Shown in pieces: positions 16,049-24,752 of a stretch of DNA of 64,000 nucleotides. The notes below the pieces were generated by a model. It saw nothing but the letters and a program-made list of their open reading frames with translations, did not search any database and had not been told where the DNA came from. Positions within the stretch are counted from its first letter, which is position 1. Each line of letters starts with the position of its first letter. The DNA is taken from assembly GCF_037450285.1 (NCBI RefSeq), contig NZ_JAQISN010000001.1:1054001-1118000 (forward strand), written 5' to 3'. The translations under genes and the position numbers were made by a program. This DNA is from Erwinia sp. SLM-02 (GTDB taxonomy: Bacteria; Pseudomonadota; Gammaproteobacteria; Enterobacterales; Enterobacteriaceae).

Positions 16049-19000
16049 GCGGGGGTCGATTCAATCTTTCAGCGCTCGCCGTGCGTGAGCGCTCAATCAC
16101 GCTGTTCCTGATTATCCTGATTACCGTGGCCGGTATTCTTTCGTTTTTTGAACTGGGACGGGCTGAAGATCCCCCCTTTACGGTCAAGCAGATGACCATT
16201 ATTACTGCCTGGCCGGGGGCCACCGCGCAGGAGATGCAGGATCAGGTGGCTGAACCGCTTGAAAAGCGTCTGCAGGAGCTGAAGTGGTATGACCGGAGTG
16301 AGACTTACACGCGGCCCGGTCTGGCTTATACCATGCTGTCACTGCAGGACAGCACGCCGCCTTCGCAGGTACAGGAGGAATTCTACCAGGCGCGTAAGAA
16401 GCTCGGCGATGAGACCAAAAACCTGCCGACCGGCGTTATCGGACCAATGGTCAATGATGAGTTTTCCGACGTCACTTTTGCCGTGTTTGCCCTGAAGGCG
16501 AAAGGAGAGCCGCAGCGTCGGTTGGTTCGCGATGCGGAATCGTTGCGCCAGCAAATTCTGCATGTACCGGGAGTCAAGAAGGTCAATATCATTGGCGAAC
16601 AGGCCGAGCGCATTTTTGTCTCGTTCTCACATGACCGGCTGGCCACGCTGGGTATCTCCCCTCAGGATATTTTCTCCGCTCTCAACGGCCAGAACGTACT
16701 GACACCTGCTGGTTCAATTGACACCCAGGGACCGCAGGTCTTGATCCGCCTCGATGGTGCCTTTGACAAACTGCAAAAAATTCCTCAAACGCCGATCGTC
16801 GTTCAGGGCAGAACCTTGCAGCTTTCTGACGTGGCAACCGTTGAACGGGGCTACGAAGATCCTGCGACCTTCCTGATCCGCAATCAGGATGAACCGGCGC
16901 TGCTGCTGGGCATCGTTATGCGCGACGGATGGAACGGTCTGGATTTGGGTAAGGCGCTGGATGCGGAAACGGCCAAAATCAATGAGGCTATGCCGCTGGG
17001 CATGACCCTGACTAAGGTCACCGATCAGTCAGTCAACATCAGCTCTGCCGTTGACGAGTTCATGATCAAATTTTTCGTCGCCTTGCTGGTGGTGATGGTG
17101 GTGTGCTTCGTCAGTATGGGATGGCGGGTGGGCGTGGTGGTGGCCGCCGCAGTGCCGCTGACGCTGGCGATTGTCTTTGTAGTGATGGAGGCTTCCGGCA
17201 AAAATTTTGACCGTATTACCCTGGGCTCGCTGATCCTGGCTCTCGGGTTGCTGGTGGATGATGCCATCATCGCCATCGAGATGATGGTGGTCAAAATGGA
17301 AGAGGGTTACGACCGCATCAAAGCCTCAGCCTATGCCTGGAGCCACACGGCGGCCCCGATGCTGGCAGGCACGTTGGTCACCGCCGTTGGATTCATGCCC
17401 AATGGTTTTGCTCAGTCCACTGCCGGTGAATACACCAGCAACATGTTCTGGATTGTCGGTATTGCCCTGATTGCTTCCTGGATTGTGGCGGTGGTGTTTA
17501 CGCCTTATCTGGGCGTGAAAATGCTGCCGAAAATCAAAACGGTGGAGGGCGGGCATGCGGCGATTTACGACACCCGTCATTACAACCGTTTTCGCCGTTT
17601 ACTGACCCGCGTCATCGCGCGCAAATGGATAGTCGCCGGTACCGTTATTGCCGTTTTTACGGTCGCAATACTCGGCATGGGGCTGGTGAAAAAACAATTT
17701 TTCCCGACCTCCGACCGCCCGGAAGTTCTGATTGAAGTGCAGATGCCTTATGGTACCGCGATCGAGCAGACCAACGCCGCCACAGCGAAAATCGAAGCCT
17801 GGCTGAGAAAGCAGAAAGAGGCAAAAATCGTCACGTCCTACATCGGGCAGGGTTCACCGCGTTTCTATCTTGCTATGGCGCCCGAGCTGCCTGACCCGTC
17901 GTTTGCGAAAATTGTCGTGCTGACTGACAGCCAGGAAGCGCGCGAGGCGCTCAAGTTCAGACTGCGTGAGGCAGCGGCCAGCGGCCTGGCACCGGAGGCG
18001 CGCCTGCGTGTGACCCAACTGGTGTTCGGCCCGTATTCTCCTTATCCGGTGGCCTATCGGGTGATGGGGCCGGATCCTGATAAACTGCGCGAAATTGCAG
18101 ACAAGGTCGAAAAGGTGATGCAGGCCAGCCCGATGATGAGGACCGTCAACACCGACTGGGGGCCGCGTGTACCGGCGCTGCATTTCATGCTCAATCAGGA
18201 CCGTCTTCAGGCGGTGGGGCTGACATCGAATGCGGTCGCGCAGCAGCTTCAGTTCCTGCTTTCAGGGGTTCCGATCACCTCGGTGCGTGAAGATATCCGT
18301 TCGGTGCAGGTGATGGGGCGAGCGGCAGGAGATATCCGGCTAGATCCGGAAAAAATCGCCGGCTTTAGCTTAGTGGGTTCTTCCGGCCAGCGCATTCCGC
18401 TGTCGCAGATCGGGGAGGTTGAGGTACACATGGAAGATCCTGTTCTGCGCCGTCGCGATCGTACGCCAACCCTCACCGTGCGCGGAGATATTGCCGAAAA
18501 CCTGCAGCCGCCGGATGTCTCCACGGCAATGACCAAAGCCTTACAGCCGGTTATTGATGCGCTCCCGGCCGGATACCGTATCGAGCAGGCGGGTTCTATC
18601 GAGGAGTCCGGGAAAGCCACCCAGGCGATGGCACCGCTCTTCCCTGTCATGATTGCCATAACGCTGTTGATTATTATCCTGCAGGTGCGGTCAATGTCGG
18701 CGATGGTGATGGTCTTCCTCACCGCGCCGCTGGGGCTGATTGGGGTGGTGCCAACGCTGCTGCTCTTTAACCAGCCGTTTGGCATCAATGCGCTGGTCGG
18801 CTTAATCGCGCTGTCGGGCATCCTGATGCGTAATACCCTGATCCTGATAGGACAGATCCATCACAACGAACAGGAAGGGCTGCCGCCATTCCATGCGGTG
18901 GTGGAAGCAACGGTGCAGCGGGCCAGACCGGTTTTGCTCACCGCAATGGCCGCCATCCTGGCGTTTATACCGCTCACGCATTCGGTATTCTGGGGCACGC

Positions 19001-19152
19001 TGGCCTATACCCTGATTGGCGGAACGTTTGGCGGCACCATTATCACGCTGGTTTTTCTGCCCGCGATGTATGCTATCTGGTTCAGGATACGGCCTGATGC
19101 ACCAAAGCCTGATGTCAAACAGCCAAGCGTTATCGAGGAGATTTTGCCATGA
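16045..19152 (+). CDS. RND-family efflux pump, inner-membrane subunit
   Basis: 1035-residue resistance-nodulation-division transporter driven by the proton gradient. TM1 (SITLFLIILITVAGILSFF) is followed by the first large periplasmic loop, and the TM4 motif LGLLVDDAIIAIEMM carries the paired aspartates of the proton relay; a second periplasmic loop and six more helices follow. The AEDPPFTVKQMTI sequence is typical of the drug/solvent HAE1-like branch. It overlaps the adaptor gene by 4 bases and the MFS gene by 4 bases, indicating translational coupling. No outer-membrane channel gene is present, so TolC or a similar channel is presumably shared. Confidence 0.95.
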   Translation: MSGGRFNLSALAVRERSITLFLIILITVAGILSFFELGRAEDPPFTVKQMTIITAWPGATAQEMQDQVAEPLEKRLQELKWYDRSETYTRPGLAYTMLSLQDSTPPSQVQEEFYQARKKLGDETKNLPTGVIGPMVNDEFSDVTFAVFALKAKGEPQRRLVRDAESLRQQILHVPGVKKVNIIGEQAERIFVSFSHDRLATLGISPQDIFSALNGQNVLTPAGSIDTQGPQVLIRLDGAFDKLQKIPQTPIVVQGRTLQLSDVATVERGYEDPATFLIRNQDEPALLLGIVMRDGWNGLDLGKALDAETAKINEAMPLGMTLTKVTDQSVNISSAVDEFMIKFFVALLVVMVVCFVSMGWRVGVVVAAAVPLTLAIVFVVMEASGKNFDRITLGSLILALGLLVDDAIIAIEMMVVKMEEGYDRIKASAYAWSHTAAPMLAGTLVTAVGFMPNGFAQSTAGEYTSNMFWIVGIALIASWIVAVVFTPYLGVKMLPKIKTVEGGHAAIYDTRHYNRFRRLLTRVIARKWIVAGTVIAVFTVAILGMGLVKKQFFPTSDRPEVLIEVQMPYGTAIEQTNAATAKIEAWLRKQKEAKIVTSYIGQGSPRFYLAMAPELPDPSFAKIVVLTDSQEAREALKFRLREAAASGLAPEARLRVTQLVFGPYSPYPVAYRVMGPDPDKLREIADKVEKVMQASPMMRTVNTDWGPRVPALHFMLNQDRLQAVGLTSNAVAQQLQFLLSGVPITSVREDIRSVQVMGRAAGDIRLDPEKIAGFSLVGSSGQRIPLSQIGEVEVHMEDPVLRRRDRTPTLTVRGDIAENLQPPDVSTAMTKALQPVIDALPAGYRIEQAGSIEESGKATQAMAPLFPVMIAITLLIIILQVRSMSAMVMVFLTAPLGLIGVVPTLLLFNQPFGINALVGLIALSGILMRNTLILIGQIHHNEQEGLPPFHAVVEATVQRARPVLLTAMAAILAFIPLTHSVFWGTLAYTLIGGTFGGTIITLVFLPAMYAIWFRIRPDAPKPDVKQPSVIEEILP

Positions 19153-20369
19153 AGGTGCGTGACCTTTTCGCAGAAAACCGCGTGCGCCTCCGGCCCGATG
19201 ACAGCCCGCGTTTAACGGGAAAGATCATCGCTTTACTGGCGGGGCTTTCAGCTATTGGCATACTGTCGACAAACATTATTCTGCCGGCATTTCCGCAAAT
19301 CGGGGAGCAGTTGGGGGTATCTTCACGGGAGTTGGGCCTTACCCTCTCCAGTTTTTTTATCACTTTCGCCCTGGTACAGCTGGTGGTGGGGCCGCTGGCC
19401 GATTGCTATGGGCGTAAAAAACTGGTTTTGGGCGGGCTCTCAATTTTTATTGTGGGTACCGTGGTGGCGGGGCTTGCTGACTCGCTGACAACGCTGATCG
19501 CCGGGCGTGTAATCCAGGCAATGGGCGTTTGCGCTGCCGCAGTGCTGGCCCGTACGATTGCACGCGATCTTTATGAAGGCGAAACCCTGGCACGCGCGCT
19601 GTCACTGACGATGATAGCCACCGCGGCGGCCCCCGGTTTTTCGCCTTTAATAGGGAGTGTGTTGGCTACAACATTGGGCTGGCGGGCTATCTTCAGCCTG
19701 GTAGGGCTGGCCGCTTTCGCGGTTGCCGTTTTTTATGCCAGTGCGCTGGGCGAAACGCATCCCGCTGAACGGCGTACCGCGCTTTCAATTCCTGGCGTGG
19801 TCGTCGCGTACGCCAGGCTTATCGGGAACGGGCGCTTTATCCTTCCCGCTCTGTCGGTAAGCCTGATAATGAGCGGTTTGTTTGCCTCATTTGCTGCCGC
19901 CCCGGCGATTCTGATGAACGGGATAGGGCTGACATCATTGCAGGCCGGGCTGTATTTTGCTGCCACCGTTTTTGTGGTCTTTGCCGCCGGTATGGCCGCC
20001 CCGCGCCTTGCGCACCGTTACGGCACACACATTGTGGCCTCCGGGGGCATCCTGACCGCGTTACTTGGCGGTAGCCTGCTGTTGATTGCGCCAGAACGTC
20101 CGGGTCTGGGCTGGTACAGTTTTTCGATGGTTTTGTACCTTTGGGGGATGGGGCTGGCTAACCCTTTAGGAACGGCCATCACGATGGGGCCTTTCGGGAA
20201 ACAGGCCGGTCTGGCGTCTGCGTTGCTGGGTTTCCTGACGATGACGACGGCAGCGATCGTCACCTGGCTTGGTTCTGTGTTGAACTTCCCCGCCGTGATA
20301 TTGCTTGGCAGTATTCAGATGCTGGCCTGCCTGATAGCGCTGATACTTTTTTTACTGCGCAGCAAATAG
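19149..20369 (+). CDS. Bcr/CflA-family MFS drug transporter
   Basis: 406-residue, 12-helix major facilitator. It shows the Bcr/CflA-type N-terminus (ALLAGLSAIGILSTNIILPAFPQI), the loop motif GPLADCYGRKKLVLGG and RVIQAMGVCAAAVLARTIARDL. It exports drugs or small metabolites across the inner membrane. Its start lies in the last codons of the RND gene (ATGA), making it the third gene of the adaptor-RND-MFS operon. That combination suggests two-step export of the same compound: MFS to periplasm, RND onward. Confidence 0.9.
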   Translation: MKVRDLFAENRVRLRPDDSPRLTGKIIALLAGLSAIGILSTNIILPAFPQIGEQLGVSSRELGLTLSSFFITFALVQLVVGPLADCYGRKKLVLGGLSIFIVGTVVAGLADSLTTLIAGRVIQAMGVCAAAVLARTIARDLYEGETLARALSLTMIATAAAPGFSPLIGSVLATTLGWRAIFSLVGLAAFAVAVFYASALGETHPAERRTALSIPGVVVAYARLIGNGRFILPALSVSLIMSGLFASFAAAPAILMNGIGLTSLQAGLYFAATVFVVFAAGMAAPRLAHRYGTHIVASGGILTALLGGSLLLIAPERPGLGWYSFSMVLYLWGMGLANPLGTAITMGPFGKQAGLASALLGFLTMTTAAIVTWLGSVLNFPAVILLGSIQMLACLIALILFLLRSK

Positions 20370-20562
20370 AGAGGTTATGGAACCTGCGCCGCATCCTTCT
20401 GTTGCCGTTCTCATTATTCATCGCAATCAGCCACCTGAAATGAAATCCGAAGTGGAAAAACGGTATATCGCTTTCACCGCTCCCCCTGTGTAAAGTGAGG
20501 GGGCCGGTAAAAGGGCATCTGCGGGAGAATCATTTTAATTTAAGTCTGTATCAGAGGTGAGT

Positions 20563-21495
20563 ATGCCCTTCGTGAAATATGAGAACGGACTTTTTAACCG
20601 AAACGAATCGCGCAAAATCCGCTATATCCCGGTGATGCTGTCGGCATTACTGTGTCTGATGGTGATGCTGCTGCATCTGATGTGCTTCCCGATGAAACAG
20701 AGAGGAGAGGGGTGGATAGATCACGCCGGCTGGGTATTTGACGGCCTCCAGCTACTGGCTCTTAACGTTATTCTGTGGAGTTTTAACCGTTTACTGATGA
20801 AGCCGCGCCTGCGCCTGTTGATAAACACTGGGTTGATTATCTGGATTGTCTCTGCTGCGTTTGACGTGATGGACGAAATCGTCCGGCAGCCGCTGTGGGT
20901 TGGCTACTACATTGAAGATGTAACCCAGCTTGTCGGTATGCTCAGCGTAACATTGGGTGTTTTTTATATTGTGCGCTATCTCAATGATAAATATGCCAAT
21001 GCCAGCATCGATTCCTTCCGCGATGAACTCACCTCATTACCTAACCGACGCTACTTTATGACGACTCTGCGGGAGTTAACTGATGACGCGCTTTTTGTCT
21101 TCCTGATAGACATCGACTTCTTTAAAAAGATCAATGACAGCTTCGGCCACGATCGCGGAGATGACGTTCTTAGGGGCTTTGGAAAAATGTTAAGCAGCTT
21201 CTACGACGACAATATTCTTGCCTGCCGGATCGGTGGAGAGGAGTTTGCGGTGATCGTCAACACGACCGATATTATCGCCGCCCAACAGATCGCCGGGCAG
21301 CTGTTATCCTGTACCCGAACACTGGTGATTGCCGACAATATTCGCTTTACCGTGAGTATTGGCGCGTGCCTTAAAAAGGAGCAGGAATCCGTTAAAGAGG
21401 TACTTAAGCGGGCAGATGTCGCCCTCTATCAGGCTAAGTCCGGTGGCAGAAACAGGGTGCAGTGGGCAGGCACGAACAGCAAAAAGCCCGCTTAG
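20563..21495 (+). CDS. Membrane-bound diguanylate cyclase
   Basis: 310-residue enzyme making cyclic di-GMP. The N-terminal half has about five hydrophobic helices (from residue 20 to 145) and no recognisable sensor domain. The GGDEF domain begins at about residue 147 (SFRDELTSLPNRRYFM) with active-site GGEEF in CRIGGEEFAVIV. An RxxD inhibitory site is not obvious. The ATG at 20563 is chosen over the in-frame GTG at 20557 because AGAGG lies 5 bases before the ATG. The stop codon is inside the stem of a terminator shared with the convergent tRNA gene. Confidence 0.9.
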   Translation: MPFVKYENGLFNRNESRKIRYIPVMLSALLCLMVMLLHLMCFPMKQRGEGWIDHAGWVFDGLQLLALNVILWSFNRLLMKPRLRLLINTGLIIWIVSAAFDVMDEIVRQPLWVGYYIEDVTQLVGMLSVTLGVFYIVRYLNDKYANASIDSFRDELTSLPNRRYFMTTLRELTDDALFVFLIDIDFFKKINDSFGHDRGDDVLRGFGKMLSSFYDDNILACRIGGEEFAVIVNTTDIIAAQQIAGQLLSCTRTLVIADNIRFTVSIGACLKKEQESVKEVLKRADVALYQAKSGGRNRVQWAGTNSKKPA

Positions 21496-21511
21496 TTTCC
21501 TAAGCGGGCTT
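21484..21511. terminator. Bidirectional intrinsic terminator
   Basis: AAGCCCGCTTAG (21484-21495) and CTAAGCGGGCTT (21500-21511) form a 12-bp perfect stem with a 4-nt loop. A-rich sequence lies on the left and T-rich on the right, so it can end both the diguanylate cyclase transcript (plus) and the tRNA-Asn transcript (minus). The cyclase stop codon TAG is part of the stem. Confidence 0.85.
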
Positions 21512-21520
21512 CTTTAAATA

Positions 21521-21596
21521 TGGCTCCTCTGACTGGACTCGAACCAGTGACATACGGATTAACAGTCCGCCGTTCTACCGACTGAACTACAGAGGA
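21521..21596 (-). tRNA. tRNA-Asn(GTT)
   Basis: 76-base tRNA gene read on the minus strand from TCCTCTG to the encoded 3' CCA. The acceptor stem TCCTCTG/CAGAGGA pairs fully, the T-loop GGTTCGAGTCC is canonical, and the anticodon loop ACTGTTAATC carries GTT for asparagine. It has its own promoter and shares a terminator with the convergent cyclase gene. Confidence 0.97.
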
Positions 21597-21614
21597 ATCG
21601 TGTGAACGGGGCGA

Positions 21615-21643
21615 ATAGTAATGGCCCCTCGGGTAGATGTCAA
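21615..21643 (-). promoter_or_regulatory. tRNA-Asn promoter
   Basis: On the minus strand, -35 TTGACA (21638-21643) and -10 TACTAT (21615-21620) are separated by exactly 17 bases and followed by a GC-rich discriminator (TCGCCCCG), as expected for a stringently controlled stable-RNA promoter. Confidence 0.8.
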
Positions 21644-21763
21644 AACCCTTTTACTTAAAACGCGCTCGTTTGCTGAAGGATGCAGCAAAATGCGGTGATT
21701 TCCGCCGATTAGCGCCGTCACCGCTTGCTTATCCGATAGCTTAACCGTCAGTGTGTTGCCGGA

Positions 21764-23083
21764 CTATACCTCCAGCCCCGCCCTGAACTGTCCCCACTTG
21801 AACACTGAATTCACGCCAATCGACAGGAACGGCTGCGGCGGCGTCTTGTTCGGGCCGGGTGAGGCCAGCAGGAAATCAATCAGCTCATTACGCTGACCGG
21901 CAATCATATCCGCCAGCAGCTTACCGGTTGCCGTACCGCGGGTGATCCCGAGGCCGTTGCAGCACAGCGCACCGTAGACGTTTGGTGCCAGCTGGCCGAA
22001 GAAACCTTCATGGTTTTCCGACAGGCAGATCGCACCACTCCACGAGTACTCCAGATTCACCCCGGACAGCATCGGGAAACGGCGCTCAAATGACCGGCGG
22101 TGATTCTCGATATAACGCTTCAGCAGATGCTCGCGCGGGCGACCGTTCGGGTTAAAGCTGAAGCTGTTACGCACCAGAATCCGGTTATCAACCGTACGGC
22201 GGATGGTGCTGCCGAACGGATGCGCCGGGATCACGCCCCACACCGGCTTGCCGCCCAGCCGCGCCTGCTCTTCCTCATTCAGCGGGCGCGTCAGGCTGCC
22301 GTACAGGAAGGTTGGCAGCAGGCGGCGGTTGAGGAAGCCGAAATCGGCGGCAAACGCATTGTTGGCCAGAATCAGTTTATCCGCCGTGATGCTGCCGCGA
22401 TCGTGGATCAGCGTAACTTTGTCGCCGTAGTCGATAGAGGTAATCGGCGTGTTCTCATACAGCGTGACGTTAGGCGGCAGGCTGTCGGCCAGTCCTTTCA
22501 CCAGCGCCGAAGGCTGTACCAGCACGGTGCCGGGAATAAACAGCGCCTTCTTGTAGTAGGAGATGCCGATGTGATCCGGCAGATCGCGCTCGTCGATCAT
22601 CTGCGTCTCACGGCCAATTTTCTCCAGCCCGCTGCGATACGCCTCCAGCACCGCAATACCCGCACCGCTCACCGCCGCCTGGTATTTACCGGAGTCGGTC
22701 ATCTGGCACTCAATACCGTGGGTCTTGACGATGTCGCGCAGATAGTCCTGGCCCAGCGTATTCAGCTTCAGCACGCGCTTCGCGGTGGTGATATCGCCGA
22801 TATAGTCCTTCGCGCCGATATCGTGCGGAACGTCGATGGCGAAGCCCGCGTTACGCCCGGCGGGACCAAAGCCCACTTCCTGCGCTTCAATCAGGACGAT
22901 CTCATCGTCGGGGAAGTTCAGCGCCATCTGGCGCGCGGCGGCAAGCCCGGTCAGGCCTGCGCCAACAATGGCCCAGCGTGTCTGTGTCTGGCCGACATGC
23001 GACGGGCGCGGCGTGCGCGGTTTACTGGTGTGATACCACCCCGGAAGCGCATCATCGGCGGGCAGAGAGGTTATTTTTTGCAC
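21764..23083 (-). CDS. FAD-dependent oxidoreductase (DadA/OrdL type)
   Basis: 439-residue flavoprotein of the amine/amino-acid oxidase (DAO) superfamily. Residues about 36-65 hold the dinucleotide fold (WAIVGAGLTGLAAARQM) ending in IEAQEVGFGPAGRNAGFAID; a C-terminal substrate and FAD cap domain contains CCNGLGITRGTATGKLLAD. The start is GTG at 23083 with GGGAG upstream. It lies 58 bases after a DapA-family gene in the same orientation, and an MFS transporter gene diverges from the pair, so it probably oxidises an amino acid, amine or hydroxy acid taken up by that transporter. Exact substrate unknown. Confidence 0.8.
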   Translation of the reverse strand: MQKITSLPADDALPGWYHTSKPRTPRPSHVGQTQTRWAIVGAGLTGLAAARQMALNFPDDEIVLIEAQEVGFGPAGRNAGFAIDVPHDIGAKDYIGDITTAKRVLKLNTLGQDYLRDIVKTHGIECQMTDSGKYQAAVSGAGIAVLEAYRSGLEKIGRETQMIDERDLPDHIGISYYKKALFIPGTVLVQPSALVKGLADSLPPNVTLYENTPITSIDYGDKVTLIHDRGSITADKLILANNAFAADFGFLNRRLLPTFLYGSLTRPLNEEEQARLGGKPVWGVIPAHPFGSTIRRTVDNRILVRNSFSFNPNGRPREHLLKRYIENHRRSFERRFPMLSGVNLEYSWSGAICLSENHEGFFGQLAPNVYGALCCNGLGITRGTATGKLLADMIAGQRNELIDFLLASPGPNKTPPQPFLSIGVNSVFKWGQFRAGLEV

Positions 23084-23141
23084 TTGGGTATACTCCCGTT
23101 TATATGCGGTACAGAGTGTGTTTTCGGGTCAGGTCGGAATA

Positions 23142-24044
23142 TCAGCCAGCAATCGCCGCGGCGACATTTTGCTTCACGCCGGCAATCACCGCTTTCAGCT
23201 GCGCCTGCTCTTCTTCCGTCAGGCCCAGCAGCGGTGCACGTGCCGGACCGGTGCTCAGGCCGGTCAGATCCACACCGTGCTTGATGGCCTGCACGAATTT
23301 CCCGCCGTCCAGGTAGTTCATCAGTGGCATCATCGCCGCCATGATTTTGCGGCCTTTGTTGAAGTCTTTTTCCACCACGCAGGCCTGATACAGGGCCACG
23401 TGTTCCTGTGGAATAAAGTTAGAACCCGCGCAGACCCAGCTGCGTGCGCCCCAGGCGAAGAACTCCAGCGCCAGGTCGTCCCAGCCGCAGGAGAGGGCGA
23501 TATTCGGGAATTTGCAGGCCAGCAGGTGCAGGATATTCAGATCGCCGGAGCTTTCTTTAATCGCCACCACGTTTTTCGATTTGCTGACTTCGGTGAAATA
23601 GGTTTCACCCATGGTAATGCCCATGCGGCCCGGGTAGTTGTACAGCATGATCGGCAGCTGCGCGGCTTTATCAACGGTCAGCGCGTGGTGGGCGTTTTCC
23701 AGCTCGGTCGGCAGCGCATACGGAGGAGAAGTGACCAGAATCGCATCGGCTTTGATTTCGCGGGCGTGCGTGGCGAAAGTCACGGCATCTTCCGTGCGGA
23801 TCGCACCGGTCCCGATCACCAGCGGCAGGCGGTTTGCCGTCACCTGGCGAGCGCGTTCTGCCAGCGCCAGGCGCTCTTCGGTGGATTGCGCATAATATTC
23901 GCCGGTAGAGCCGCCGATAATAATACCGTGAACGCCACCGGCAATTAATGACTCCAGGACTTCATCATAACGCGCAAAATCAATGCTGCCGTCAGCAGCG
24001 TAAGGGGTAACGGCAGGGGTAAAAATACCATCAAAGTTAATCAT
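23142..24044 (-). CDS. DapA/NanA-family class I aldolase or dehydratase
   Basis: 300-residue (beta/alpha)8 enzyme of the dihydrodipicolinate synthase/N-acetylneuraminate lyase family. The Schiff-base lysine is Lys163 in VAIKESSGD, the partner tyrosine is Tyr135 in YNYPGRMG, and the carboxylate-binding GGSTGEY replaces the common GTTGE motif. It is first in a two-gene unit with the FAD oxidoreductase. The family covers DHDPS, sialate lyase, KDG aldolase and Hyp-pathway deaminase; linkage to an amine/amino-acid oxidase makes biosynthetic DapA unlikely. GGAGA precedes the ATG. Confidence 0.82.
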   Translation of the reverse strand: MINFDGIFTPAVTPYAADGSIDFARYDEVLESLIAGGVHGIIIGGSTGEYYAQSTEERLALAERARQVTANRLPLVIGTGAIRTEDAVTFATHAREIKADAILVTSPPYALPTELENAHHALTVDKAAQLPIMLYNYPGRMGITMGETYFTEVSKSKNVVAIKESSGDLNILHLLACKFPNIALSCGWDDLALEFFAWGARSWVCAGSNFIPQEHVALYQACVVEKDFNKGRKIMAAMMPLMNYLDGGKFVQAIKHGVDLTGLSTGPARAPLLGLTEEEQAQLKAVIAGVKQNVAAAIAG

Positions 24045-24752
24045 ATCTTCTCCAGGTCTGGTCTTCAGGCAGTCGTTGATTTAACGGCGCGCGGGTGTGT
24101 TAGTCAGATAGCGGGTACTGCCGATACGGGTCAAACTCCCGTTCGGTGAGGCTCCGCTCGCTTCATTTGCTAACAATCTGCCAACAACTGTTGAGACAGG
24201 CAATATGTGGATTTTTTTTGCATACGCAAAAAAGACAAAGAAAATACGTAATAATAGTATGAAAATACCTGTGCTTTGATATTAATTATTATAATTCAAT
24301 TAGTTGCAATGTTAATTGTGAGGGTTTTTTTTCTGTTTTGTTTTCAGAGAGCGATCACATTCCTGAATAATCGCCCCGATGAACGTATTTACAGCGTGAA
24401 GCGAGGAGTATAGCTTCAACATGAATTTAACCTGAAGTTAACAGTGTTGGCCCAGCGGATACCGTCGAGGACGGAGCAGTTATCATCCGGCGATGCTGAA
24501 TAAACAACAGGCTGAATCATTAAAGAAAACTGTATATATCGTTTACTCAGGAATGTTTTATTTACCGTATGGAAAATAAAAACAGGGGTCGAAAAAAATG
24601 AATGGGCAACGTTAGCGACTGAAAAAGATAACCGATATCAAGACTTACATGACGTTATAAAAATAAATCAAAGTAATTTCTGAATTATTAATCCAATTCA
24701 GAGCGAATTTCTGTACCTGCAAAACATGAATCCTTACAGGAGATTCTCTGTC
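24045..24752. other. Long divergent intergenic region
   Basis: 708 bases between the DapA-type gene (minus) and the MFS gene (plus). It is AT-rich from about 24200 on. Visible elements are an operator-like dyad at 24214-24233, a small CAACA-AC-TGTTG dyad at 24182-24193, and a TGAAGC/GCTTCA hairpin at about 24396-24417. No convincing ORF, tRNA or known riboswitch is seen. The length allows two promoters plus a regulator site; no regulator gene is adjacent. Confidence 0.5.
24214..24233. promoter_or_regulatory. 20-bp operator-like dyad
   Basis: TTTTTTGC (24214-24221), ATAC, GCAAAAAA (24226-24233): perfect 8-bp arms with a 4-bp centre. The central GCATACGC resembles GntR-type half-site spacing. 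It lies in the divergent region and could co-control the aldolase/oxidase pair and the MFS gene. Confidence 0.45.

Noticed and set aside
21521..24752. tRNA-Asn as attachment site of a genomic island
   Set aside because: No integrase, no repeated tRNA 3' end and no phage genes nearby; the next genes are ordinary metabolic genes with host-like composition.
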